64,000 nt of DNA from Phoma sp. XZ068. Its lineage: Eukaryota; Ascomycota; Dothideomycetes; Pleosporales; Didymellaceae. A program made the translations under genes and the position numbers. The notes beneath the pieces were generated by a model. It did no database searches. It had not been told where the DNA came from and saw nothing but the letters and a program-made list of their open reading frames with translations. This document shows, piece after piece, positions 12,312-24,560 of this stretch (the stretch's first letter is position 1; the number at the start of each line of letters is the position of its first letter). Location of the stretch: contig RBKR01000001.1 of the NCBI GenBank assembly GCA_004835665.1, positions 2,604,001-2,668,000 on the forward strand. The letters are read 5' to 3'.

Positions 12312-13266
12312 ACGAGAGATTCTTCTGTTGCGTTCGCGCTTTTTGTACCGTTTGTTCGCTACTACATCTCAGTTCAAGCGACAAAAGCGCGGTCACTGAC
12401 GAGTAATGATAGTAATGATACCGTAAATAGAGCTGTAGAGCGATAGCCACCAAAAGACACCTAGGTAGCTGGTAGTGTAGGATCAGATAGGAAAACAGCA
12501 AAGCCAAGCGATATCGAGGCAGATAGCTACGACTAATGAAAGTCAAACGAGTTAAATCAAGTCACCGACTTTACTATTGGCTTCTAAGTGATAATTTGTG
12601 AGGCTGGCATTGAGTTGAGGAGTCGTACATGTGCGCTTTCCCATGTTGTGTCTGCATTGCCTCGTCAGGCTGTCACAAGGCAGTGCCGCTTGACCACATC
12701 TCGTCCTTCACGCTCTTTTCGCTCTGCTGTGCTTCATCACAGCCTTTGGTGATCTTCACACAAACCGAAGATCATAGTCATCCGCAGCAGCTCTACACCG
12801 CCAAGCTCTTCTCAGCCCAATCGCGATTCAAAGGTGCAGATTCGCCGCTTCCACAAAATCAGCGCTATGCAAGCCGCACCACTTAGGAACGCGCATAGCC
12901 ACCAAGGCCCTTGCAGGTGGAGAAGGCACATGTTTAGCTCGGCCTTGTCCACCTTTCATGATCTTCAACCTCACGTCTTCATCTTTCACTTTCAAACATC
13001 CGCTTGCAGCGTTCCCTTTGTGTAGCCTTTCAGCGTGTTTCAAATAAATTGCGATAACAGCAACGTTCAGCTTTATGCTTGCACCCGACTACCTCACGCA
13101 ACTACGGCGATGAACAATACGATACATACGACCGGTAACGAAAGACAGCGACTGTTGTATTCTCGATAGCATACAGAGTGGAAGAGAGGCATCAGCGGAG
13201 TCGAGAAGAGGAAGGATTTTCGAGGTTGTCGTTATCGACCGGAAGACGGAGCATCAGGCGCGCAAC
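12312..13266. other. gene-free stretch
   Basis: About 950 bp between two + strand genes: katG 3' end (with the possible alternative last exon at 12373-12399) and the promoter plus leader of the lipase gene. Short Cys-containing ORFs around 12.63-12.89 kb look like chance. No repeat or RNA gene seen. Confidence 0.4.
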
Positions 13267-15135
13267 ATGGCACACGGACACAGCGAACCCGAGCGCAGGA
13301 GGAGGAAACGCACCCATTCATCGTCTCGATCATCCAACTCTAAATCGACGTCCAAACAACCACTCACTTCGCAATCTGTTATCCAGGTGAATACGCATGT
13401 GCACCCGCACGCAGTCCAAGGACAACAAACGTCTTATTCCATGTACGTTACACAACCACATGGCCCGCCTCCTCTATATACCGGTGGCGCGCCTCAGCAT
13501 CCTGTGTATGGAGCAGTTCCACAGTATCCGCAACAGTATGCGCAGCCATACGGACATCCGCCTTCGCAACCTGTTCCACCTCAGTCCAATCCTTCGGTAG
13601 CCCGAATCACGTCTCCCTCGCCTCCTCAGCCCCAACCCAGAAAGCCATCACGCGAAGAAGGTCCCTTCCAACACCAATGGGACAGGCTGGATCGTATGGC
13701 AGCGAAATCGAATGCAGACTTGCGACAGGGGACCTCAAAATTGATCACAAATTATATTGAGCGGCCAACACATGCTATAGCAATGAAGAGTATGCAAACG
13801 CTGTGCCAGGGTGCGGCGTTGTGCGATGTCATCAGCTCAAAATTCGACGCTGTCATTACCAGCATTGATGACGACAAGTTTAGTGGGAAAGAGGAGGATC
13901 TGAAAGTATATGGCGATGCGCATCAACAATCCAGTAGCTCGAGCCCACCATCCGGACGCCGGAAAGGTACTGCAGAAGACCAGGTTTATGAAGCACTAGG
14001 AGGCGACAAAGGCTCAAATCACTTTGCCAAGGTTTGGCTCTACTCGAACTCACGTCTTCCACCACACCTCCCGCCCTTTCGAGTCTACATACCGACTTAT
14101 CCACTTCTGTGCTTGGCTGCGACGTACTCAGAGCGCGTATATAACCCCCCAGTACCGAAGTCAAGGGAAGTCGAAAACCATATCCCCGCAAACTGGCGCA
14201 GCGGTACAAAAGCCATGGTCCTAAAGTCCATCCCAGTCGACGACATGAACACCGTAGTATTTGCAATCCGCGGCAGCCAGACATTTATGGATTGGGCCGT
14301 GAACTACAACTCGGCACCTACAACGCCCGAAGGATTTTTGGACGATCCTTCAAACTTCTGCCACGCAGGCTTCCTCTACGTAGCACGCAAAATGGTCAAG
14401 CCCGTTGCTGACCGCCTAAGAGTCTTGATCCAGGAAAATCCCGCTCGTTCAAATTGCAGTCTGCTCATCACCGGCCACTCGGCTGGCGGCGCCGTCGCCG
14501 CCCTATTATACGCACACATGATGAGCAAATCTGTCGATAGCGAGCTCAGCTACTTGACCGACTTCTTCAAACGCGTGCACTGCGTGACGTTTGGCGCGCC
14601 GCCCATATCGCGCTGGCCGCTGAAGAAATCAGAGAATCCCCGGCATAAGAAAAGCCTTTTCTACTCATTCATCAACGAAGGGGACCCTGTTCCACGAGCG
14701 GACAAAGGTTTCTTCAAGAGCTTGATCAAATTATATACGACACCCGCACCCTCCGTTTCTGCGCTCGGCCAAACAATAGCGAGTATGAGCAAGCTCAATC
14801 TCTCCCAGCCGCCATCTGCCGAGCCACCGAGATCTAGACTCCGCTTGAGGAGACCCAGCAAATCCTCGCCCCAACCTTCTGCCAGCGCACATACCTCAGC
14901 ATTACCCGCGGGTGTCGAGTGGCCCATTCCTCCCTGCGAGCTCAGTCCTGCAGGCAGACTGATCGTGCTGCGGCAGCGGCCAGGAAGTACACGCGAGGAC
15001 GATGTTGAGGCTGTTACCGTCGAGGAGGATATGCTCAGAAAGGTCATGTATGGCGATCCGCTGAAGCATCAAATGCATGTTTACAAGAAGAGGATCGATG
15101 AGGTAGCTACCAAGGCTGTCACGATGGGTGGGTAG
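13267..15135 (+). CDS. Class 3 lipase family protein (alpha/beta hydrolase)
   Basis: A single exon of 622 residues from the ATG at 13267. The first 150 residues are Arg/Ser- and then Pro/Gln/Tyr-rich and probably disordered. The lipase_3 core starts around residue 320. It shows VFAIRGSQTFMDWAVNYNS (oxyanion-side strand), the nucleophile elbow GHSAGGA with the catalytic serine at about 405, VTFGAPPIS and a later NEGDPVPR block carrying the probable catalytic Asp. The C-terminus is Ser/Pro-rich with a further His-containing segment. Class 3 lipases hydrolyse acylglycerols. The absence of a signal peptide and the long low-complexity leader point to an intracellular, possibly lipid-droplet or vacuole-related enzyme, but that is inference. 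It is unusually long compared with secreted fungal lipases of about 300 residues. Confidence 0.9.
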   Translation: MAHGHSEPERRRRKRTHSSSRSSNSKSTSKQPLTSQSVIQVNTHVHPHAVQGQQTSYSMYVTQPHGPPPLYTGGAPQHPVYGAVPQYPQQYAQPYGHPPSQPVPPQSNPSVARITSPSPPQPQPRKPSREEGPFQHQWDRLDRMAAKSNADLRQGTSKLITNYIERPTHAIAMKSMQTLCQGAALCDVISSKFDAVITSIDDDKFSGKEEDLKVYGDAHQQSSSSSPPSGRRKGTAEDQVYEALGGDKGSNHFAKVWLYSNSRLPPHLPPFRVYIPTYPLLCLAATYSERVYNPPVPKSREVENHIPANWRSGTKAMVLKSIPVDDMNTVVFAIRGSQTFMDWAVNYNSAPTTPEGFLDDPSNFCHAGFLYVARKMVKPVADRLRVLIQENPARSNCSLLITGHSAGGAVAALLYAHMMSKSVDSELSYLTDFFKRVHCVTFGAPPISRWPLKKSENPRHKKSLFYSFINEGDPVPRADKGFFKSLIKLYTTPAPSVSALGQTIASMSKLNLSQPPSAEPPRSRLRLRRPSKSSPQPSASAHTSALPAGVEWPIPPCELSPAGRLIVLRQRPGSTREDDVEAVTVEEDMLRKVMYGDPLKHQMHVYKKRIDEVATKAVTMGG

Positions 15136-18100
15136 CGGTGAGAATGTGCGATAGAGATAAGGCGGGTGGGATGCCCTTGTAGCTTATTGATCAAGATATC
15201 TTACGTTGTATGGGAGCTTGTATGTCTGGTTATGATTATGACGAAGGTGTGGTAAAGTTGAGATCAGATTGTCAAAGTTTAGCAGATTACGATACCGCCA
15301 TGCAAATGTCAACATCCTCAAACGTCTTTGTGTCGTCCTCGGCGCCGTAAGTAGTACTTGAGTACGAGCGCTATCACCTTGCCAGTTATCATACGCACAC
15401 TCTATGACCAATACACTTCACATTGTACAGCAGATAACAAAGACTATGCACATCACCGAAGACAGCCCGCACTGCGCGACATCTCTAGTTGTATTGCGAC
15501 CTACCGCCTACTCGCAGCTGAGACATGCCCATGCAGTACGGAGTGCGTGTATACGGCCGTACGCTGTACGCAGCAGCTTGGAGAGGCAAGAGCAATGCAG
15601 CAATGCGGAAATCATTGCGGAAAAGTGCGTGTCGATTCGCCAAGCAAAAGCGTCATAATTGATACTACGATCAACACTACTACTATACACACGTGCCCAA
15701 CCCTCGAGCTTTGTGCATGAGGCTAAACAGGGCTAACTGCCAGATCACTCAATCCAAGACAGATGGTGTGCAGTATTTTTTCGAGATACGAGGTTTCCAA
15801 GTACCGTACTTGTGACATACATGGTCCCTTGCGACATACATGGTCCCTTGCGACATACATGGTCCCTTGCGACAGACATGGTCCCTTGCGAGCTACACGG
15901 TCTACAACGCACGACACCGTAGATCATACACTTGACATGTAGGGGTTTGATGGAGTTGCCTATTTTGGACGTGCTCACTATCGCTCAGTAGACGGTGAGG
16001 ACTTAGTAATTGATAAACCCTGTAATATCGGCCCATTACAAGGAAAACCCGTGCTAACTGCGTTGCTTGCGCTCGTGTCGCGCATCTCATACTGGGAAGG
16101 TGCTGCGGCAGTCGCCATTGTTTCCGCGACCAAGACTACCAAGCTCTCCACAGGCTGTCGTCACTCATACTATTGCGTCGTCGTAAGCAGAGCGAACTTT
16201 AAGTCAACCGACATTGCAATCGCTGCGGAGCGGGCCACCAACCCCACTTAGTGGTTCGGCACGTAAGTTGGCTCCTAATATTCCACGATGTCGAATGCCG
16301 AACTGCACATATGCATGCACACCGTACTCGCATCGGAGGGAAGCTCGGCGAGTGGCCGATTGTATGCACATCTCATATATCTTATGCAGATATGCAACCC
16401 TCAGAGCCCCAGGTGCGCAGCACTACATTTTGTCGTACGTTTGAGATGGGACCCATCCTATATGCAATGGAAGTGCTGATAGGCGGGCCATAGTACCATG
16501 TCTGCAAGTAGCCTTTCCAAGGCCACCATCTCGGACCGGCGTAGTCGAACTTCCTAAACGAGACCAGCACGTGGGAATAATCTGGAGTCGATCAGCAGGA
16601 TCCAGCCCCGGTTGAACGGTGAAACCAACGCGGGAAGTTGTTTGTCAGCGGGGGTATTGCCGACGAAGCGAACAGATGAGGGCAAGAACAGGCGACAGGT
16701 GTTTGAAAGTCTTACGATGATATGGTAATGGACTCTTGAGCGTGCCCCGCGCGATTGACCACAGCGTAAGCAGACAACCGCTTGCTGATATGCGCGCGTC
16801 TAGAACCGTTCATGATCACTATCGACCGTCCCTTTGTAAGGGATTGTTGCGCTTCAGGCGACATTATCACCTCTGGTATAGGTCGTTATTGCGACCCGTG
16901 AGTTCCTTGCGACGGGGTCCAAAATCCGCCTTACCCAAAGCTCCGAAGCGTTACGCCGCAAAGCGCGAAGGATTTGTGGGAAACGTTGCAACGGCTTAGA
17001 GCCATGTCAGGGAGGCAAATCTGGAGCGGCGCCAAGCTAAAGTCGTTCTTGTGCAAGAGAAAAAAAGCAAAGTTCAAGGATAAAGCGCCGAGCCGTGGCC
17101 AGGGGAACGGGTTCCACGGTCCTGACCGACGCACTAGGATGAATGCTTGGTGGGCTCACAGGTGGAGAGTCGGATGAGGCGATCGGTTCGCTGGAGGAAA
17201 GGAGGCCCGATGTTAAACCAAAGACGGAGGTGACTCGGCAATTTTGATGCTTTGGTGTTGAAGTGAGCGTGCAGTGGCTAGTATGCTGCAAATTGCTCGT
17301 TCTAGGCTATTGCGAATGAGTAAACCAAGAACGGGAGGAATCCATCATTGCATCACCGCGACGTAGGTGTGCATCGGCGTACCTTCTACCCTGCATGAGA
17401 CCCAAAACCGCTTGTCTCCATATTTTCTCGCATCTCAGATGAGGATCAGGGTGGGCGGAAATCAAGGTGGTTGGCGTATACAGCGGTATAGTAATTCGGT
17501 ACTCCGTTCTCGCGCATCGTTACGAGAGCCCCTGTCTCTCAGTCCCTTTCTGTGCTTAGCTGTGGCTTGTGAACCGATGGCCCGCCTCGCCTCGGAATCC
17601 TTCGATATCCTTGTTCCACGAGCCAAACGCCGTTTGTGTGACAGCATTGAACAGGCTGGGGCTGCACGGCTAGGTGCCTGCCCCAAGCCATGGTGGAGCG
17701 GCATGTCGAACGGCGATTTTCGTGTTTCACGGCGGTTCCTGAGGCAGCTGGCATTTCAATATGCTGTTGAGGTCTGGACTTTTACTGTTCGAACTCGCAC
17801 AAGTGGACCAGATGTTGTTGCGGTTGCATCTCCAGTGCCCCACTAACGAAAGTCCCAGTGTGCAGGAAAAGCAACTGAGACACAGTTTGTGTGCTCGCAA
17901 ATGTGTCAACAGAACGGATATGACGCAGTCGCAAGTATAGCGATGGTGGCACGCGGATGCGCTCCATGCCGAACGTTGAGGATTGACGGCTGGTGACAGC
18001 TGTGTTTGTCGTTTCTGGGTACGGCGGGTACGAGCAGCGTCTCAGGCAGGCGAAGCGCGCGTTGAGAGTTTTGAGGTCCTCAAAATTCGGTATATCAAGC

Positions 18101-19305
18101 GGACCCATTAAGCTGGGAAGATACTGTCGTCGGCCTACTCGCTCGGGACCAGATGCGGCGTGGGTGCGGTGAGGGGACGTTGTATCAACACCTGGTCACT
18201 GCCATTTTGGGAGATCATGATGCATGTGAGCGGATTTGTGATGGAGTGGGGTATCATAGGATTGATTGCTTTTGTCATCGTTTGACGTTGGAAAAAGGCT
18301 GCAGTTGTGTAGTACGACGTCATTGGTGACAGTACCTGTCAGGTACCACCTGGTGGACCCTTGCTTACCAGACACACGTTCTGATGACGGATACGTCCGC
18401 TCCTGTGTTACCCGATGGCGTTTGCACTTGTCGCTCTCGTCGAATATTTGAAGAACCTGGACCGTAAATGAACGGTAGACAATATGCTTGAGCTAGTGAA
18501 ATGCACTGCAGTAGGCGCGGAGATGTGCGCGCTCGCGCACACCGAAGAGCGGTCTGAAGCTCTGCGTTTTCGAAGTGTTGGCGCCAGTATAAGAGCGTGA
18601 AGAACCTGCTGTGTAACCAAAGATTCCAGTGTGGCTTCGTGTGGAGAAGGCGCAACTGAGATGGCGCGATTGCGATTTGTCGGCGATCACAACCTGGTTG
18701 CATCTGCATTCGTGTTACAGATGCAAATGCACCTGAGCTAGTACGGTTCCATCCGGGTTGTGACAGCGGTTCTTCTGCAGATGATCGTCGACTCTAGCAG
18801 GCAGGCGCATGGAAAGTCATCGGCGATCTTGAGATATGATTTGCCGTTTTGTGACAACCTGTCTCGTATTGATAGCAATCAATGCGTTGTCGCCAATCGA
18901 GCGGGAGGCAGAGGAGTACTGGGTTATAGTTCGAATATAATTGGCTGATATAGAATGTTCATGTATCTACGCGCTAAAGATTGCAACGCTCGTGATGTCT
19001 AGGTATAACGATGGGAGTAGAAACTACGCTGAGATGCAAGTTTTGCAGGTAAGGTCCGGCAAACCAAAATACGTAGACGACCGGTATGGTATCCTTACGT
19101 ACAAACAATGAAATCAAATCGAGTCAAAGATCGAGTGAAGCAATGGACCCGCCAAACCGGTCATAACCATGAACAAAGTCCAGATAGCCAATCGCCAGGG
19201 GTATAGTATCCAATAAGAAAATAACGTGAAGGATCGAGCTATGATGTAGTATGATACAACATGTACAAGAAAGTCGTAGAGCTCGAAAAAAGGAGAGAGG
19301 GGCAA
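15136..19305. other. gene-poor stretch of 4.2 kb
   Basis: No protein domain or joinable exon set was recognised between the lipase and the RING-PH-vWA gene. The longest open frames (for example 17367-17846, 159 codons from GTG) lack a plausible start and any motif. The one structured element is the 19-bp tandem repeat at 15814. On the - strand the last 190 bp continue the reading frame of the neighbouring gene beyond its TAA (see findings). Confidence 0.45.
15814..15889. repeat. 19-bp tandem repeat, four copies
   Basis: The unit GACATACATGGTCCCTTGC repeats head to tail with a strict 19-bp period at 15814, 15833, 15852 and 15871. Copies 1-3 are identical and copy 4 has one change (GACAGACATG). 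A degenerate start of a fifth copy follows at 15890. It lies in non-coding DNA. The near-identity suggests recent slippage expansion, a minisatellite seed. Confidence 0.9.
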
Positions 19306-22300
19306 TTAGTTCTCCTCCATGAGAGCTTCTTGGTCGCCAGACTCACGCCATTCGCGCGAGCGTTCAGAGAGCCGCTTGACGCCCTGGACACGCTCGGCCC
19401 AGAGCGACTCGGAGGGTGACCTGAATGTATATGCCCGTTGTGAGGAGATGACACCGATCGCCTGCAATACGGCCTTCCTCGAGTCTCGCCCGAACACGGC
19501 AGGATGATTTATCCATTCCAAGCTGGACTCCAGCTCGGCGTCAAGTGCATGCATAGTCCTGGCGTCGATGCCTGCTGCCGGGGTAAATGGACTGTTAGCA
19601 TGTGGCGAAGGTGTTCGAGGTCGAAGGTCTCCAGCGCTGCTTTGTGTTGGCGACGAGGTTCTGGTGCTACCAGTTGTACTGGACGCATCATGTCGTCGCT
19701 GGCCTGGAGGTGGCAGAGGTGGTAATCCTCCTTTGCCCAGCCCTTTGAGGATACTTCGAGTCTCTTTCAGAAGATGGTGTGCTCGTTCATGTTGACCGCG
19801 CGAGACTAGTGTGAGCGCTCGCGTCAACATGTCCGATGTCAGCAGCTCCATGCGGCGCTGGACGACGTGCGGGTGTGGGGGAATAGGTGGTGTTGGTGGA
19901 GATGCTGTTGAGGCCTTCCTAGTGCCAGAAGGTAGCAGAGTGATGGCAAGCAATGATGGTCTTGCCAGGTGTGAAAGGGACCCTTCTCTTAGGATGTCGC
20001 CATACGTAAGGTCGGCTTGGATCAAAGGGACTTCTTCAACGCTAAGTGTGCGTGAATCGTCCTGGTCCAGCGGGCCGCCTAAAGCTTCTAATCCAGAGAC
20101 GATAGTCTCCCAAGGGTCCTGCGGAAGTTGTTCCGGTGAGCCTGAGTCTGGAGCGATGGCAAGCTGCACTAATATATCTAGTGAAGATTAGCAACATGAA
20201 TCAACCGTTCTGGTCTGATGCTTCGCATACCTCGCTTGTCGCCGAAGCGCAAGTCGCCCAGCGCAGCCTCGGCATCTCGCCCAGCAGCTCGTTTCGTGAT
20301 TTGCAATGCTCCACTGATCTTGACAAACTTGGCAGGTGAGCCTTCAGGTAGACGCAACTTCAGCCTCACGTTCTGATGCGATGTAGTTTGGAGCGATCCA
20401 AGACACCCTGCCACACATTCGCGCAGCATCATCCAATCCTTTACGTACGTGTAGGATGCCTTGGTTCGTGTAGACAACTCGATCATGGTGTCAGGCTTGT
20501 GCGTAAGCCCGAGGCCAAATGAGTGAATGGAAACCCTGAGTACAATTAGCCTGAAGTCAGTTCAAGTGCAATTTGGGGTACATACTTTGCAGCCTCAGCG
20601 CGAGAAATTACGAAGTCAACGCTCTCAGCGTCTGAGGTGGACGAATCACTGATAAGTAAAATGCTTGAAAGCGGGTTGCTCGACTTTCGTTGCATCAGCA
20701 GATCCATAGCTACATTGGCGCCGTCCACCACGTCAGCACGGAGACTCTTCTGGCCCACAGGTCGAATCGAGTCGAGTACTTTGGACCAGTCTCTCCATGC
20801 CTTGCTGGTCATGCCGACGATAGGGACACCGCCTCCGCTTGAGCCAAATGTGACAAGGCCCATGCGGTCACGCTCGCCCAGGTTGTGAACGAGGAACCTT
20901 AATGTGTCTCGCAATAGATTGATTTTCAAGCCTTGCATCGATGATGAGACAGGAATCACTACTACAACGTCGATGGGTACGTGTATTGAGCCAGACAAAC
21001 GTGGTTCCGGGGGACTAATACGAGAGCTGGTGTATTCGGTAGGAGCGGTCATTGTCGATCGCGCAGCGCCATAGGAGGAGTTGACCGATGAGACGCGTTT
21101 CGGTCTTCGGTAGTCGTCCTCTTCGGTTCCTGAGTGATCCTGGTCGTAGTCTGGCATTCCTCTGCTCATGGGGAAATCTAATCGAATGTCCATGAGGGCT
21201 CGTCGCCATAGCTCCAACTGGCCTCTGTCCGGGAACTGTAGGTGGAACGAGGGCAGTTCTGTCACCGACAGGCTCAAGGTGAGTATGAAGTCATCATGCG
21301 AGTGCTCGACCTGGTTGAGGTGCTTTTTGATCAAGATGGAGCCCTTCAGTGTGCATTTCGTCTTCTTGGATCGGGACGCCTTGGAGTCGTCCCATTGCGG
21401 CTGAGCGGAAACCTTCTTCTCCTTTACGCAGATAAGCATCTCAGAAAACAAGTAGCATTCGAGCTCCTGCCATGACTGCCGGTCCTTGCCAACGCGGATC
21501 TGGCCGTGCAGACGCAGCTTGCCAAAGCGTGAGAAGTCGAGACCGTGCCAATTGTCGACACGGGAGTGAAGGTCCTCGGTGACTTCATCCAGAACTTCCT
21601 CAGATTCGTATGGTGTGTCAAAGTCGTAGGCGGCGTGCCTGCTGCGTGCTGGTGACTTCGGGCGTGCAAACGAGCTTTCGGTTGCGCCTGCGATCGGAGG
21701 CAGGGGCGGCGCGCCTCGCATGTCCTCAGGGTCCGGCCGCCATTTCCCCTCCACCACCTCGACCGTCACCAAGCATGTCAAACTTTGCTGTTGCCGCGAC
21801 CTGCTGAGTGTTGGAAACTCGCTTCGGACTGTTACTGTTGGCGCCGGAATTGGGTTCTTCAGAAGCCCACGTGGACTGCTGAGGCTTGTTTCCATCGACT
21901 GCACGTCATAGTCGTGTCTCCGACCATCCTGCGCTGCTGCGTAATCATGTGAAGCGACGCCAGTTGCACCACTATCGCTCCGCAGGTGTTGACGTGACAT
22001 AGAGCCACCTCGGTCAGAGCCGCGCTCACGACTATGGCTGCTGTCTCGCTGGCGTGTGTGGTGTGAGGGTGCGAAACGAGCTGACGCATCACTGCCATTG
22101 CGAGAACGGCCCTGTGTCTGACCACTGACGGAGTGCATCGTCGACTGGTTGTCCCATGGCGTCGGGGTGGGCTGGTTGCTCCTCTGGCTGCCATTCTGCG
22201 GCGACGCGTCGGGTTGGACTGATCGAACTATCTTCTCTGCATATTATTGTCAGCATATCTCAGCAACATCGTCGACGTTGACACATACCGAGATCAATAT

Positions 22301-22913
22301 TGCCTCCTCGGCTGGTGTCCAGCCCAAGCGTGGCGTTACATGTAGGGCACTCCTTGGCTTCGAATTCGCGAATGTATTCGTAGAAGCAAGCTTCGTGGGA
22401 TACATGCCCACATGATAGCTGCAGTATGCGTTCGCCTCGCAGCGTATGCTCCAGCGCCTCTTCACATACAGCACAATCGCTGCCTATGAAGGTCCGCTCT
22501 CGTCTGGTACGGGACCGTTCAATGTCGAGCACAGCTGCCATGCCTCGGGCGCTGTGTAAAGGTGGTTGGCTATCGATGCTGGCGTTATTGCGTTGCGCGT
22601 GTGACGAGAAGGGCTTCGCAGCGGCGGACGAGTTATTGTTGGAGCTGCGCGAGCCAGGTCGCAATCCTCCTAGGAAAGTCATGAGCGGCCTGAGCTCCCA
22701 GACAAGGTCTCAAAGGTTCAGGGAGCAGGTACCGTCGCTGTGATCTGCAAGGGATCTGAACTCGACAACCTTCTTCTTGTTCTTCTTTTGGTGCTTGCGG
22801 CCCACCAGACCAAGTTCCAGCAGATTTGCTTCAATGAGGTTGTGTTTCTGGTCGTGGTGGGGAACACTTGGACGTCTAGGGCCAGACAAAGAAGCATGAA
22901 AACCGTTCGACAT
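19306..22913 (-). CDS. RING-H2 / PH-like / vWA scaffold protein (Far1/Ste5-like architecture)
   Basis: Five exons (22913-22733, 22669-22289, 22236-20586, 20535-20231 and 20177-19306) give 1129 residues. The N-terminus has a basic stretch (RKHQKKNKKK) at about 39-48. A RING-H2 finger spans 126-171 with Cys/His spacing C-x2-C-x17-C-x-H-x2-H-x2-C-x12-C-x2-C. After a Ser/Arg-rich linker comes a PH-like segment (LRLHGQIRVGKDRQSWQELE to the LQFPDRGQLELWRRAL helix), then a von Willebrand A domain (VPIDVVVVIPVSSSMQG, GLVTFGSSG, ILLISDSSTSD). The metal site reads IPVSSS rather than the classic DxSxS. Yeast Far1 and Ste5 share this RING-PH-vWA order and scaffold the pheromone MAPK pathway. The likeness is by architecture. 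The first exon and its 63-bp intron were inferred because they restore frame. Confidence 0.83.
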
Positions 22914-24560
22914 GGAAGAATCCCGGTCCGGAGCAGATGCCTTGTCTTTTTGGTCGCGTCAAAGTCGTTTCAGCATCAACAGAGCACACGGAGGATCGCT
23001 GCGCAGAGCCCGCGGGCCAGGTGGGACTTTTAGGTTAAAGGCAGGTACCGGCTCGTTCAACTTGCCGGGGTGGTGCGGACCGACACGAGTCGAGTGAGGG
23101 AACCAGGGTTTGTGATGGACTCAACTGCGCGATTGCAGCAAGTGTGCCTCACCGACGTCAAAATGCAAAGGGAAAAGATGCGTGTGGGGACGGGCGGGAT
23201 TGGCTTGCTCTGGTTATATCTTCCGCCTGCGACTGCGCCTGCGACCGAGGTGGGCTGCAGCTACTGCGTTTGCCAGGAAGCCTAGCATAGAACGGCATGG
23301 CTGCAGGCATCATGCTGCACTGTTTCGGCGCCCCTGTTAGGGCACGATGCCGCCGGCGCCCACGCAGCAGGGTATTAGTTGGACGCACAGGGCAGCAGTA
23401 AATAGGGAGTAATGGCGGCCAGGCCGCACCTGCGCCACATACGCTGCCATTGGCTTCAATAATACACTTGACCGGGTCAGGGCGTTAGACGCGCCCAGAG
23501 TGGCGGGACGGCCAGTTCCCTTGCAAATCGCGGACTGGCATCTGCACCCAGCTTGCTCGCTTTTGACGAATACTACGGGGCTGGGGAGGCTCAGGAGAGA
23601 CTCCAAGAAGCAACAAACTGCCATGAAAAGGAGACAACCGACCATGACTGCTGTCGTCCGGCCCAGCGCCCGGTGCAACTTCCATGACAAGCGGTACGCG
23701 GATGGCCGCTCGCAGCATGCACATACAGCCACTAGGATCGAATCCTCCCCTTCCAGTCCACCACACGACCCAACGCCGGTCTGGTTGCCGCCCTCATCTG
23801 TGCCTTCCTCACGCCGCGGCCCAATATTTGCCCTCTGCTATGCGTCGAGTCAGGCATCGGAACATAAAGTTTGGGACCGACTGGACTGCTGCAGAAATTG
23901 CGCAGGACCAACTCTGAAGTACCTCTGCCGGAACCGCAACCCGCTCGCACGATTCAACTGGAGCATGTTATTCTGAGCCTCTGGAGTAATGTGAGGCGTT
24001 CGTTCATGCAAGCGCCAGCACTGCAGCAGAGATCCTCGGCCACGGGCTAGTGTCCCCCAAACCTTAAATTTTCAAAAGGTAGTGGACCAGGATCACACGC
24101 AAGCATGCCCATTCTAGCCACATGCAGATTGTATCCTGAAAGGAAGCACCTGCCTGTCAATTTGTTCAACTCGATACAGCTGTTCGAGCGGTAGATTTGC
24201 GCATATATCTTGTGCCGGACCTTTTGAAGAACGTCCTGTTGCGTTGCGACTCGCCACGCCCTTCGTCCCGCGGGAACTTTCTTGCGCCATCAACGCACAT
24301 GGCAGCCACGCGGTCACACGAAGCATTGCCATCATCTGGCAGCTGGCCAACTTGGAGGTCTCGGCTTTCAAACGATCATCCCCAATACCAGATGGCGATG
24401 ATCCAGAGATCTGCAACCAGGGGAAGACTCCGGTACTTCCGTTCGTTGTGCTCTACTCCAACGCCAGGTATCCCAACCTAACGCCGCTTGGCCCTTCATG
24501 CGGTAGGGCTCTGCTCCTTGAGGTCGTAGAACGTTCATTGGTGGTAGGCCCCTCATCAGC

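Noticed and set aside
15814..15900. CRISPR-like array from the repeated 19-mers
   Set aside because: The copies are directly adjacent without spacers and the genome is eukaryotic. It is a minisatellite.
17367..17846. ORF of 159 codons on the + strand
   Set aside because: It begins with GTG, has no motif and is overlapped by antisense ORFs; it looks like chance in a gene-free stretch.
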